Below, piece by piece: positions 31,901 to 42,302 of a stretch of 64,000 nucleotides of DNA. The notes below the pieces were generated by a model. The model searched no databases, was not told where the DNA came from, and saw only the letters and a list, made by a program, of their open reading frames with translations. The stretch comes from Akanthomyces muscarius (lineage: Eukaryota > Ascomycota > Sordariomycetes > Hypocreales > Cordycipitaceae). Position 1 is the stretch's first letter. Each line of letters starts with the position of its first letter. Position numbers and translations under genes: made by a program. The stretch is taken from NCBI RefSeq assembly GCF_028009165.1, contig NC_079244.1:3844001-3908000 (forward strand). Direction: 5' to 3'.

Positions 31901-34333
31901 GTCGGCGACATTCGTGCCAATGAAATACTCGAATTTACCATTGACGACGACCTGGACAAGTCCGCGCCTTGGGACCTGCACGATCCGAGTCCGCAGAATG
32001 GGGCTGCTTTGAGATGCTTCGTCAAATGCTGCAATTAACTTCATAGCAGTTTCGAGATTTTCCAGTACCACGACTCTCTGGGCGACATATGCCTCCTTGA
32101 CCTTGGTAGAAAGTGCCATAAGCGCTTCTTGCAGAGGTGTGCAAGGATAAACGTCCTCAACAAGCGCAGGTTCGATGCTGCACAGCAGAGCAACATCGTT
32201 TCGTGCGGTCTCTTCACTCCAAGCTTCAGAAAGCAACGAAAATGGCTCAATCTCCTCTCTTTCTTGTGATGAGATGCTGGCGGCCTTGTCCGCCATGATG
32301 GAGAGGGTTGGGCTGCTAAATATATCCGCCACCGTCAATGTCAAGCCTTGTTCGCGCGCTGCTGCTACAAGCTTCATGGCTCGAAGAGAGTCGCCACCGA
32401 GACCAAAGAAGTTGCTAGCTTTGTAAATGGTGCTCTGTGGACCCAGAACGTGACCCCAAGCACACGCGAGCTTCTTCTCAGCCCCTGTCCTCGGCTCTTC
32501 TTGTAGACCATGGTCTTGCCTGGTCTTGCCAAGCTTGGATCGAGGCATTCCAGTACCAATTTCACGGAGCTTCTTCCTGTCTATTTTCCCAGAGACCATG
32601 GAAGGCATTGAGGCAAGAGTGATAAACACAGCGGGTATCATATACCTTGGCACTCTAGCAGCGAGCGTAGTAGCAATTGCTTCGAGAGCAGCTGACAATT
32701 CGTGCGAAGGATCAACAAACCCGCCCTCATCTTCGAAGATGGAAGAGGATATCTCAGCTAGAAATGCCACCAAAGTTGACGATCCATTTTCTGGCTTGAC
32801 AACTTCAGCAGCGACTGTGATACCAGTGGGTAGACAAGCCTGAATATGATGCTCCACCTCAGCCAGTTCGATGCGTTGTCCACGAAGTTTGACTTGCTGG
32901 TCTTTTCTGCCTACAAACTCGATTGATCCAGATGAATTCGACTCATATCGAACGAGGTCGCCAGTCTTGTACAACCGGCCATGTCGGCCCGGATGAGAAG
33001 CATAACCTGCTGTGAGCCAAGAGGGATCCTTGATGAATACCTCCGCAGTCTTGGCTGGCTCCCCGAGATAGCCAATACCAACGACCGGACCTTCAATCAA
33101 TAGTTCACCGATTTCGCCAACCGGCACCAGGATGTTGTGGTCGTCTGGGTTGACCAGCCAGGTTGTGCCACCGACCCCCTTGCCGATTCCTGTGGATAAA
33201 TTGAGGTTGTTGTTGATTGTGCAACCAACAGTACACTCTGAAGGCCCGTATGCAATTATTAAACTCGTATATTGTCTCCATGATGCAGCGTCACTAGACG
33301 ATACGGCTTCGCCACCGAGACCGAGCACGTCAAGCGAAGGGATTATATCAGAATCCAAAACCCGGGCCACGGAAGGCGTCATGTGCACCATATTTGCCTT
33401 AGTACGTCGAATGGAGCCGCTCAAGTCATTCATTCGACCTTGTTCAGACGGGATGCAGATTTGGCCACCACAGGCCAATGTACAAAGCATACAGTCGATG
33501 CTGACATCGAAAGCATACGAGGGGAAATCGAAGACGCGAGAGGTCGATTTATAGCCGACAGCCTCTGCTCGGGGAATTGCGCCGCTCGTGTAGTTTTCAT
33601 GAGATATTGACACACCTTTAGGCTTGCCTGTGCTACCCGAGGTGAATATGACGTACATGAGAGACGACGATGCTACACCGGGGAGAGGATCCGAAGATAG
33701 CTGCAAAGGTGCGTCAAAAGTGGATTGCGAGAGGGCAACAACTGTCCCTCCCGCTGCTATTTGAGCTCCCAAGGAGCTCTGCAAAGCCGATGTAATGATC
33801 AAATTTGCACCTGTCTGCTCAACAATTGTTCGAAGACGAGCATTAGGCTGGCTCGGGTCGGTCAATGAGAATGCTGCCCCCGTCTTCATAACAGCCAGAA
33901 GCGCAACCACAGCCCACATGGATTTTTCAAAGCATAGTGGCACTGTAACACCGGTTCCGACTCCCATAAACCTCAGATGCAGAGCTAGAAGGCTCGAAAG
34001 AGCATCAAGCTTCGAATATGTCAGGGAGCCGTCCCACGACTGGATAGCCACATCCTGCGGTCTTTGTCTTGTCTGTTCTGATATAATGTCGTGCATGCAT
34101 CGTCGGATGTTCTCTGGCACAACTGCATTCCAGCGCCAGAGTTGTTCGAGGTCACGCTCTGGGATGCTCCGCTGGCGTTGGCATCCTTGTTCAGATTTTG
34201 TTTCGTTGCCGCACTCTGCTCCTCTGTCGGGACTCGAGCCAGTTGTGTGGGGTGCTGTCTTCTGCGAGCTGCTCCCGAAGCAAATGTCGACAGCGCGGGT
34301 CCCTCCGCCTCCATTGTCGTCGATGCTGCGCAT
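28907..34333 (-). CDS. sidD: Siderophore nonribosomal peptide synthetase, SidD/NPS6 type
   Basis: A single exon of 1808 residues from the first ATG (34333). Domain order: adenylation (about 75-590; TSGSTGKPKG at 231-240, AYGPSECT, YKTGDLVRY, GRKDQQVKLRGQRIE), thiolation (LGGDS at 645-649), condensation (about 720-1140; HHALYDG at 848-854), a shrunken adenylation remnant (about 1160-1255, with GELALQTSQP and YLTGKLAKYD but no core ATP motifs), thiolation (LGGDS at 1293-1297) and a terminal condensation domain (about 1375-1808; SHAQYDE in place of HHxxxDG). This A-T-C-degenerate A-T-C layout is that of SidD/NPS6. Family role: iterative ester coupling of N5-acyl-N5-hydroxyornithine units to the cyclic extracellular siderophore fusarinine C. 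Neighbours encode SidI-, SidF- and SitT-like proteins. An iron-type GATA site lies 665 bp upstream. Confidence 0.93.
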   Translation of the reverse strand: MRSIDDNGGGGTRAVDICFGSSSQKTAPHTTGSSPDRGAECGNETKSEQGCQRQRSIPERDLEQLWRWNAVVPENIRRCMHDIISEQTRQRPQDVAIQSWDGSLTYSKLDALSSLLALHLRFMGVGTGVTVPLCFEKSMWAVVALLAVMKTGAAFSLTDPSQPNARLRTIVEQTGANLIITSALQSSLGAQIAAGGTVVALSQSTFDAPLQLSSDPLPGVASSSLMYVIFTSGSTGKPKGVSISHENYTSGAIPRAEAVGYKSTSRVFDFPSYAFDVSIDCMLCTLACGGQICIPSEQGRMNDLSGSIRRTKANMVHMTPSVARVLDSDIIPSLDVLGLGGEAVSSSDAASWRQYTSLIIAYGPSECTVGCTINNNLNLSTGIGKGVGGTTWLVNPDDHNILVPVGEIGELLIEGPVVGIGYLGEPAKTAEVFIKDPSWLTAGYASHPGRHGRLYKTGDLVRYESNSSGSIEFVGRKDQQVKLRGQRIELAEVEHHIQACLPTGITVAAEVVKPENGSSTLVAFLAEISSSIFEDEGGFVDPSHELSAALEAIATTLAARVPRYMIPAVFITLASMPSMVSGKIDRKKLREIGTGMPRSKLGKTRQDHGLQEEPRTGAEKKLACAWGHVLGPQSTIYKASNFFGLGGDSLRAMKLVAAAREQGLTLTVADIFSSPTLSIMADKAASISSQEREEIEPFSLLSEAWSEETARNDVALLCSIEPALVEDVYPCTPLQEALMALSTKVKEAYVAQRVVVLENLETAMKLIAAFDEASQSSPILRTRIVQVPRRGLVQVVVNGKFEYFIGTNVADYLVSDRDATMDLGSPLIRYAIIDSVDTNTISFVLTMHHALYDGWAMPLIVERINQAYEGKTLSRPAEFKHFIKYLLAKKEAKSEEYWRSQLQGTHRFQFPTLPHEGYQARADELLEEYVSLEDLPKFNATVATVIRGAWAIVASQYINSSDVVFGETLTGRNAPVLGAEEIEGPMITTVPVRLQVNPEAQVGEFLQSIQEQIIGQIPHEHFGLQHIRRLSHDAREACELRTGLVLHPSTDDNVAPIDTTLPASRLVPAGDDDAAQEALKFNTYPLMLVCSIDHKGFSVMASFDSRTVDKVLMQRVLAQFKCVAKKLTRETTSIIANMYSLFDADSIEFRDTLATAQQDPVLKAYEGASAAYVVRSEDSSRMVPAGAIGELALQTSQPNELQVLACSEWPELLRSSTVADKLYLTGKLAKYDAAGKIKIVGDKATASAPHAPVAKRLILSAISQRQHSLQALWSRVLRVPETEIGLEDNFFLLGGDSISAMKLASEARPEGIHLTVSQMFANKILVEMAAVMEYTEEVKDKGDEPNDFLAEPFALLDGISDLNAFLANDVVPQLENKAWTVTNVLPTRYLQQIAVRGTTEKPRFSARYELIFFDEKVNLPRLRRSCQDLIAHNEILRTVFVENGGRGYAAVLDSLTTPFEEYTYTDQTQDLSSFTKDICRADIEKPMPLGSSFVKWLYVSDPKSTVLRSCLVFRISHAQYDEMCLPILLRQHSALYTQNKTLEPSAPFSSYVSRILNHAIPASVPYWKELLADSTITTLRPDIPLVDHRHFAIEQSLDISMRNREVTVASFPTAAWALCLARRQGLRDVLFGEVVSGRSIDFAGADIVTGPCWQYVPLRVRMDESWTGADLLAFVQRQHVESAEYEGISLEEIAELCSPGWEKQKSMTGDGQPEQWWFDTVMHQDVSHLASRENAEEEAENRHETLYLCEEPLREWKIQAFVHEGGNRMKLEIVTFRSWGGYAEKLLEDLVDVMEGLVKRPAEKLFAV
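30568..30853 (-). other. Degenerate adenylation domain inside the NRPS
   Basis: Residues about 1160-1255 of the synthetase retain only the C-terminal half of an adenylation domain: VPAGAIGELALQTSQP and LYLTGKLAKYDAAGKIKIVG align with VPVGEIGELLIEGP and LYKTGDLVRYESN of the first domain. The catalytic Asp of TGD is Lys here (TGK) and the glycine-rich ATP loop is absent, so it should be inactive. The remnant is a family hallmark and not an assembly gap, because the frame is intact. Confidence 0.85.
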
Positions 34334-34997
34334 TACGAGTGTTGTGAGAAGAGTGCTCAAGACTCAAAGAGATGGGGGGGCATTTATTAGCCAGATACAA
34401 TGTTGCAGCAATTGGTTCGGTTAGGCAAGCCGTTTGCGGTTGCGGTTGGGTTGTAATGACGTTGAAGTGCGCGAACATGCATGCAGCTATATGGAGGGGC
34501 AGATTACTGCACGTCTCAGTTGGAAAGGCTAGAGACGGCGAGGTGCGCATGGCCATGAGCTGAGACTACTACAAGTACCGGCTAGAAGAAATTCAGTTAT
34601 GTTCACGTTCGGTATTGATACTGGACATCGAGCGGAAACCCGGGACTTGTCCGACAGTGGCTGGCCAGATGCTTTGCTAGCGTGTTGCAAAGAAACAGAG
34701 CCGTCGCTTTTCGAATCCTCCAGGACGGCACAGGGCTTATGCGTTTGTCTAATAAACCACACGAAGAGGAGCTAACAAGCAAACCGTGTACACGCCTATC
34801 ACAAGTGTGTCTACCAGGTCACGCCAACAGGGAAGTGGAGGGTTTAGGAGTTGGTGAAGACTTACTGATAGCGTTCAAGCTTGTATTGCAAGCAAGATGG
34901 GACGAGAGGGGGTACGACTTGACGTGATTGCAGTACAAGTTGGGTCACACAAAGGTACAAGTCGAGGTACAAGGCCCAACGAGGCAAGTACTTGCGG

Positions 34998-35006
34998 ATC
35001 TGATAA
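34998..35006 (+). promoter_or_regulatory. Iron-type GATA site ATCTGATAA
   Basis: Exact match to ATCWGATAA, the core bound by SreA/Urbs1-type iron-sensing GATA repressors. It lies 665 bp upstream of the NRPS start codon in the divergent promoter. Confidence 0.75.
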
Positions 35007-36004
35007 GGATGCAGGAGTGGCACACAGTTTCTCTTCTCCACCAAGACGGCTATTCAAACATGTGCAAACATCTCTACAAGAATAAAATGGGCCTTTAGCC
35101 GTCACCCGTGCTAGCCGTTTGACCGTGCAAAAACGGCATTACTGGTAGGAACTGTTCAATAATTCCGGCCCTCCTCTGTCCGTGCATGGCTAATGCCGCA
35201 GCTGGACCACGCATAAAACATGTCGAACAAATGAACAGAAGCAACCTCCCATGTACCGATTGTCATTCTCAGCTACATGAACGAGCAAAGTACGGTGGCA
35301 TCCGCATCACCGCTCGCACGCAACAGGCCGAGCAATGGATAATAGTTCTAGACCCGCTTGCCCCCGAGCTCTATGCATCTAATCAATCTCGGGCAATTGA
35401 ATGCTTGTGCAGTGCTGTCCGAGCTGAGACTCAAAACCACGATCCACAGCGACTAAAGCCAGGACTGTACCGTTGCTGGGTGGGACATGAGGAGTCAAGT
35501 CAATGCTCTGCAAGTCTTCTTATTTCGGTGGTACCTTGCATGAAGAGTATACAAGCATTGCAGCATGTATTTCCAGCCCTATTTTTCTGTCCGATCCCGT
35601 TCCGCAATTCGGCAATGGATATACAGATACTGGTAGTTCAGAATGAGTTGATCTCAGTACTCTTCCAAATCTAAATGCTTTTGGAGGGAGGGGCCTTTGC
35701 TCCCAAGCAGCTCATTATGGCACGCGCTAGACCACGCACCCACAGAACTAGTGCAAAAAGAATCCATGGCTATGGAGTCGATCACTCCGCCATTCTTGGG
35801 CCAGGGTCTGGATGAGTTATTTATTTATTTTTATTTTTTAAAATTGCCCCTCCTTCATTTCCCAGCTCGGGGTGTCCGTATATCGGCTTGTAGTTGCACG
35901 TTCTGCATCCACAATCGCGTATTTTTCTTCTTCAAATCAGTACAGGAATAAGGGCTGATGCCGCGTCGTGTAACCCCCCCCCCCTCCCCCCGGGCTAGCC
36001 CATC

Positions 36005-36013
36005 TTATCTGAT
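36005..36013 (-). promoter_or_regulatory. Iron-type GATA site ATCAGATAA
   Basis: Exact ATCWGATAA match on the minus strand, 434 bp upstream of the SidI-like start codon. A near-match (ATCTGATTA) overlaps its edge and extends to about 36023. Confidence 0.75.
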
Positions 36014-36446
36014 GATCTGATTAGATGAAACTTGGACAGCTGAAAGCAGAGCACAATACCGCCGACGGACCTCGGAAGTCCGCTAACCACTCCGTACCGC
36101 ATCAACTTTTTTTTCTGGAATAAAGTTGCTTCTCTGTCCTTGGACCATATTTCTTTTTGGATGTGGTCCCCGGCAGTGTGAGGACTAGCCTATTAACGGA
36201 TCTGCGCCCACCTGAAGAGTACATAGACACAAGAACAAGGCACTTGAAATCCTCCGTGCATAGGCTAATCTTTCAGCTAGAAACCCGTCGCTAGGTTTTT
36301 CTTGGATCCTGCAGCTCGTCATTACCTCACATTAGTTAATAATAGTGGCCGCCACCCGACCATACTAGCGCTCTCTACACCAGTGCTTGCAACCTCTTTT
36401 GCAACCTGCTTTCCAAGTGCAAAATTTTCTCGACAATTTACAAGAC

Positions 36447-38238
36447 ATGTCAGCTATACCGACAAAGACGATTCGGCCAGATGTGCCCCCCGAGACAGAA
36501 AAGCTTTCGCTTCTGCATGGCCCGGTCGACCCTCCTCTAGTTGACTTAACGCTCGGCGAACTTCTCGAACTACAGACCTACCAGCACGGTACGCGCGAGT
36601 GTCTCGTTATTCCGTGGACGGGTGCGCGCTGGACGTACAATGAGTTGAATCAGCAGTCTTCATGGCTGGCGCAGTCGCTACTCGATATGGGTATTGGTGT
36701 TGGCGACCGCTTGGGCATCATGGCTGGCAACTGCGAGCAGTACGCCGCCGTATTTTTCGCCGCAGCCAAAATTGGGGCAATTCTCGTTATCCTCAACAAC
36801 ACGTATACGCCAACCGAAGCAATGTACGGCATTCAATTCTCAGAATGTAAAATGGTCTTTACCACGCGCAGCATCGGTCGCATGGACAACACGCGCTTGC
36901 TGGGTGACTTGGACAACTTGGACCGTGGCCCCAAAGTCATCATACTGCGGGGTGAGGCTGGCAACTATACAACTTACGACGATCTAATCAAAGCTGCTTC
37001 ACGAAAAGGTCATGATAGGCTCTACGAGGCAATGAGACGCGTCAGTCCACATCAAGTGGTTAATCTGCAATTTACTAGTGGCACCACAGGCCTTCCCAAA
37101 GCTGCCATGTTGACACACCAGTATGCCTCTAATATCTTTACATGGAGTGCGATCTTCAGAGTAAAACTAATCACTTGGATTTAGTAACCTCGTCAATAAC
37201 TCTCGCTTCATTGGCGACAGAATGCGCCTCACATCAGCCGATGTTCTCTGCTGCCCGCCACCTTTGTTCCATTGCTTCGGCCTTGTCCTGGGGCTCCTGG
37301 CCATTGTCACACACGGCGGCAGAATTGTTTACCCTGCCGAAGTGTTTGATATCTCTGCCACTCTGCGCGCCATCTCAGACGAGTCTTGCACCGCCGTCCA
37401 TGGCGTGCCTGCCATGTTCGACTCACTCTTCCAATCCGACTTTCCACCCAACTTTCGCTGCGACCGCCTCCGCACTGGTATCATTGCGGGAGCACCCGTT
37501 CCCCGATATCTCATGGAGCTTCTGGTCGAAAAGTTCGGCATGACTGAGTTCACGTCAAGTTATGGTCTGACGGAAGCCAGCCCGACATGCTTCAACGCCT
37601 TCACCGACGATAACATAGACACACGTTTGACGACAGTAGGAACGCTTATGCCACACGCTCACGCTAAAATTGTCGATCGTGATGGCAATATTGTTCCTAT
37701 CGGCGTGCGCGGTGAGCTGTGCATGGGCGGATATCAGCTTCAAGCGGGCTACTGGAACAACTCGGCAAGGACCAATGAGGTAATGGTGCGCGATGCTACC
37801 GGGGTTTTATGGCTTCATACTGGTGATGAGGCTGTGTTTGACGAGCAGGGATATTGTACTATCACTGGCCGCTTTAAGGATATTATCATCCGCGGTGGCG
37901 AGAACATTTATCCTCTCGAAATTGAAGAACGACTCATGGCGCACCCTTCTATCTCTCGCGCCATCGTAGTTGGTCTGAAGAGCAAACACTACGGCGAAGT
38001 TGTAGGTGCGTTCCTCGAGCTTGCAGCAACAACAGCCAAGCCTACGGATCAGGCACTGCGTAACTGGGTACGCAAGCGCCTTGGTGGGCACAAGTCACCT
38101 ACCCACCTATTCTGGCTCGGCGAAGGCGGCGTTCCTGCAGACGTACCACTGACAGGTAGTGGTAAAGTGAAGAAGTTCGAAATGGCCAAAGTGGGAGACG
38201 AGCTGCTCCGCAAAGACACGGGTGTTGCCAAGTTGTAA
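36447..38238 (+). CDS. sidI: SidI-like acyl-CoA ligase (mevalonyl-CoA ligase type) with C-terminal AKL
   Basis: Two exons, 36447-37120 and 37185-38238 (64-bp intron; donor GTATGC, branch ACTAAT, acceptor TTTAG), encode 575 residues. ANL-superfamily motifs: TSGTTGLPKA at 210-219, YGLTEASP, GELCMGGYQLQAGYW, WLHTGDEAVFDEQGY, GRFKDIIIRGGENIYPLEIE, and the catalytic lysine region GSGKVKKFEM. Family role: in A. fumigatus SidI activates mevalonate as its CoA ester, feeding the anhydromevalonyl group of fusarinines. Position between the NRPS and a SidF-like gene supports that role. The C-terminus GVAKL is a good PTS1 peroxisomal signal; I see no PTS2 motif near the N-terminus, although A. fumigatus SidI is reported to use PTS2. 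A generic fatty acyl-CoA ligase is the alternative. Confidence 0.87.
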
Positions 38239-38503
38239 ATTGGAACTCTCCGTGTTGCAACTAGAAATACGTATGATTGGCCAGAGTGGACTTGGTCATG
38301 TTCATTTGGTGAAAGCCTAGATATCCAATATTAGACTTCGATGATTTAAACTAGAGATATTATATTATTTTAAATTTTCTCCGATTTATTGTCCGTTGAC
38401 TCTGTCAATGTTTCTTGCCTTTTTTAACGAATAACTGGTCTAATCCGCATTCCTTTTTCGGGGCATATCGCAACTGGGAAACTTCCGTGGGCCGATCTTT
38501 CAT

Positions 38504-39924
38504 CTACAACTTTGGCACAAGACCAATTTTCATTCCACCAACCGTTTTGTCCTGCTCGCCCAACGGACACAACTGAAAGAAGCGCTCGCGAGGGCAGCGC
38601 ACGAGAGCGCTGCGCTTGTGGGGAAAGTCGACAAACTTGTCGAGGCCGAATCCGTGCATCAAATCGTATATGACGACAGTAGAATTCGAGCCCTTGGGCT
38701 CACCAACCACCCACATGGTACGCGGGTCGTCGAGGAAGAGGTAATGCATCAGACTGCTCCACCAGGCCGTAACACGGTGAGGTCCGCGAAAGCGGACGTC
38801 GCCAACGAGGGAGTGGCGGCCGCGGTCAAAGTCTTCAGCGTCATAGTAGCCACCAAGGCGATCTTCCTGTAATGGTGTTAGTTTGACATGAGGTTTTTGG
38901 AGTAGAGCCGCTGAGAATCACAGACCTTGGCCCAGTATACTTCAAAGTATGCAAAGTAAGTATCATCCCACTTAGCCAGTATGGCAACTTGATGGGGATC
39001 AATATGAATTTTACGCAAGTATTCACGATGCTGCTCTAGCGTCCCCGTCTCGTTCCAGCCCTGAGAAACACGAGGGTCGTTCTGCCACTCATGGAACAGT
39101 CGGAGATGTTCGGCATCAGTATAGTCTAGCGAGACCATGGAAAATGTCTCTTTCAGATGGGGAATCCAGCGACTGTAGATGACTGTGCCAGGTGCCGGCT
39201 TTGCAGGTCGAATTGGGTGCCAGGCCTGCTGGCAGCGGGCCGGGTCCTGGGGGTCGCCGGCCGAGGTCACGCTGATGGTATGCTGCAGAGGCGTGAGCGG
39301 GTATGACGAAAGCGGATTCGACGCCGGCAGCGATGAGGGAGACTCTGTAGGACACCACACGGGGCGAGGACCAAATGGCGATCCAGCGCCCTGCCAAAAG
39401 GTACTGCGCAAGACAATGACGGAGCTTCTTGTTTCCGTGTTGACAAGTTCCGGTGCAGCGAAAGCCTCGGCTGCCTTCGGATGCGCAATGCCGAGGAGGA
39501 CATCCTGTAGCTGCTGTGAGAGCACATTGGCGTTGTTGCCGCTGAGTTGCAGTCGAACCATTTCCATACCAGGTCGAACGGTAAAGAGCACATAGAGAAG
39601 CAGCCATGCTTGGCCGAGCGTAGGGGCGCTACCAAAACCATCCCAGTAGACATTTGAGAACGGAGAGCGACGGGCGCGCGCCCAAGGACTGTTATTAACA
39701 GATGCCGGCAGCTCGCTAGACTTGAGTTCCTCAGGGGCAGAGAAGCGCAGCTGGGATGAGTGCAGCTCACACGGAAGTTGCTGCACCAGCGACCCTTCCT
39801 TGAGACATAGTTCGAAGAGCTTGTCGTCGTTGCGCTTGACGGTGTACTCTGCAAGGTATGGGTGCGGCAGCTTGATGACGGTGTCGCAGGGTGCAAGGGC
39901 CGCGAAACTGATGATGCCAGCCAT
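38504..39924 (-). CDS. sidF: SidF-like N5-hydroxyornithine transacylase with C-terminal PKL
   Basis: Two exons, 39924-38926 and 38866-38504 (59-bp intron, donor GTCTGT, acceptor TACAG), encode 453 residues, close to known SidF lengths. The C-terminal half is a GNAT-like acyltransferase of the IucB/RhbD/SidF group: [19 protein letters not shown], then [40 protein letters not shown] and the pocket [20 protein letters not shown]. Family role: transfer of anhydromevalonyl from CoA to N5-hydroxyornithine. The last three residues, PKL, are a variant PTS1 and suggest peroxisomal location like its partner. It is convergent with the SidI-like gene (265-bp spacer). SidL, which acetylates the same amine, is related, but the cluster context favours SidF. 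Confidence 0.87.
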
Positions 39925-40646
39925 TATGTTCTCTGATGTCTAAGTGCAGCAATGTCGAGCGTGTTGCCGTTTTGCAACAAGCATGGGTGATAAACAGAAC
40001 AGGATTGAAATGTAGGCGTCCGAAGCGGTTTTCAGCCAAAGGTAGCCCGAGAGCACACAAGAGCTCACGGTCGGTCCACTACTACATGGTCTCATTTTTG
40101 CAGCGAAAGAATTGCCGATCCCCGGCAAGTATGTCCTTTCAAATTATCCCGTGTTGCAGCACAAGGACTGGCAAAAGGCAAGCCCATGCCGCAAAAGCCA
40201 CCACTCACCACCGCACTAACAACCAGGTATTGGAGAAAGGCCACACAGCTGTAGAGAGTGGAGGGTATCCCGTGTTATGAAATTGAACCAGTTATTAATC
40301 GCACCCCCTTCCCCCCCCCTATCCCCTCCCTTACCCTGTGCTGTTGCCTCCACAGCAGTTCAGGCGCACAAAAAATTTGCGGCATAATAGAGCGCAGTTG
40401 AATTATTACCACAAGCAAATGGAAGGAGGGGTTTCAAACATCTGTATACTGGGGAGCCGGATGTCGCTGCTATCTACGCACAGCCAACATACAGCTGTCA
40501 CAAAGACTTTTCAAATCGGCACAAGGTAAGTAGAAACTTTATCCACAGTATGCTGCTACCAGTAAGTGCACTCATCCTCGCACGAATCTCGGTCTTTTGT
40601 GCCACCGATGGGTCTGCCCCAATGCTCGGCCGAGGTCGACGCGCGG

Positions 40647-40655
40647 ATCTGATAA
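40647..40655 (+). promoter_or_regulatory. Iron-type GATA site ATCTGATAA
   Basis: Exact ATCWGATAA match, about 720 bp upstream of the SidF-like start codon and 79 bp from the next site. Confidence 0.75.
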
Positions 40656-40725
40656 CTTTATTGGACAACCACAGCGCCAGCTCTGTGCTAGCCCTGCTTC
40701 GTTGGGAACTCTACTGCGGGGCGTG

Positions 40726-40734
40726 ATCTGATAA
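40726..40734 (+). promoter_or_regulatory. Iron-type GATA site ATCTGATAA
   Basis: Exact ATCWGATAA match, about 800 bp upstream of the SidF-like start codon. It has the same orientation as the site at 40647, forming a pair. Confidence 0.75.
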
Positions 40735-42302
40735 GTTTTTTTTGCTCTCGTCGGCTCATTGGCATGTGGGCTGAGTCTTAACCAGACCCTCGTCAGAGTC
40801 GGGTCTACTACGCCAGACCAGACTGTGTCTGCTAGTAACTAGTCCAGCTCTGCAGCCGCCCATTGTTGGCAGAGTCTAGGCTACTAGACTACCTACCTAC
40901 CTACTTATTGATAACGTCAGTTTTTTCGCCGTAGGGTTGCATTGCTTCGGCTCGTGACAAAGCGGAAATATCGGAAGCGACGGTAAAAAATTCATGTGGG
41001 ATAGACGTAGGTTAGCGAACCTTTAATCATGCAGACTCTGCGTTGTTCTGCCAGTCTAATGACTGTGAGCTTGTGAATAAATCATGAAGCCAAGCGTGCG
41101 CGGACGACGCCCCTGTGATGTAATTATGAGTGCATGTAAATGAACTCTGTCATTGCACAAGTAGGCATTGGCATACTTCCAGAGGCTCTAAAGTTCTGAA
41201 TTTTCCTCTGTTGCCTAGTATCTCCTGCACAAAGAGGCATCTCACTGTGAATAATGTTTGGTGATTTTACCCAAACACGTGTAACGCGGGCGCACCCTAC
41301 GAATCTATTTCGCTATTTTCCATGTGTCTACAGCTGCCTCAGGAACGTAAAAAAGTGTAAATTTCCACACGAACATCGATTTTCTCTTTTCTGTATCTAT
41401 ACTTTGTGCTTTTAGCTTTGTCTAAAAAGAATTGGAAAACACTCGTCGTCGTCGTTCGCCAATCATCGTGCTGTTGACCCCACGGTCTTATTAGGAGTCC
41501 GAATTTGTACATCACAGCGCTGCTAGCCATCAGAGAGAGAAAGGTACAGCCTGGTGGCTCTTCACTTCTTTCCAAGTCCTCCCGAGCTGAGAAAAAAATG
41601 GCAAAGAGAGAAACCAGAGAAAAGGGTAAGAAACAGAGCAGAGGAAGCAAAGCAGGAAAGCCTAAACCCGTGGCCCCATATACGAGCGACAGAAACCACT
41701 CCGACGAAGATGCCCATGCTCGCCAAGATTCTCACCGTTGAACCTACGCAAGGCAACCAAACTCGGAGCTGTCACCAAAACCGGGTCTACATTGCAATCT
41801 TCTTTTATCCTGTATTTATTGCGGCCGCGAGTTTAACATTGTGGGCGGCTTCCTAATCTGTCCTTCTACTCCCGTGAAACAAGTACTCTTTCCTAGAGCA
41901 AGTGGCGTGCACCTATCACTATTTGCTGTTTTATTTTCGGTGGTCTTTTGACTATTGGCTTTGCTGTTTGGGAAAGATACTTTGCTGCGGTAAAGTTTCT
42001 CCCATTTGAACTACTCACCGATCGTATAGAGCTTGACTTTTGTCGCGGCGTTTCCTCCATCAGCTTTTGCGTTTGAAACTTCTTTTCTTAGGACTGCATA
42101 ACCAAGAGCCGTAATCAATACTTGGTTATATAACATTTTCTTCATTTTTCACGTTTATGCTATCATGGCTCCATAAACTCATTGTTGCTAAAGCACATTT
42201 GAGTTTCAGGATTATGTCTAAAATCAAGAGCCCGCCAACGCCGTGACCGATAATATCGAGGTCAATCATAGTACTTAAAGCCAACAATCTAGAAGCGAGA
42301 AC

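Larger units (their letters stand above)
34334..36446. promoter_or_regulatory. Divergent promoter of the NRPS and SidI-like genes
   Basis: A 2.1-kb gap between divergently transcribed siderophore genes, with two exact ATCWGATAA sites (34998 and 36005). It also contains an ATG-initiated 162-codon plus-strand frame (35186-35674) with no recognisable domain, an AT run near 35818-35840 and an interrupted C run at 35974-35991. Confidence 0.6.
39925..42302. promoter_or_regulatory. Promoter region of the SidF-like gene, otherwise no gene seen
   Basis: A 2.4-kb gap between two minus-strand genes. Two ATCTGATAA sites lie 79 bp apart (40647, 40726). C-rich tracts occur near 40305-40320 and an ACCT run at 40888-40905. 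The 41.3-41.9 kb frames on both strands are short and overlapping with no recognisable content. Confidence 0.55.

Noticed and set aside
35974..35991. Poly-C run as a possible assembly error
   Set aside because: It is non-coding and interrupted by a T; similar C runs occur at 15705 and 40305, so it is treated as ordinary low-complexity sequence.
39267..39896. 209-codon minus-strand frame overlapping SidF
   Set aside because: Out-of-frame shadow of the SidF-like exon 1.
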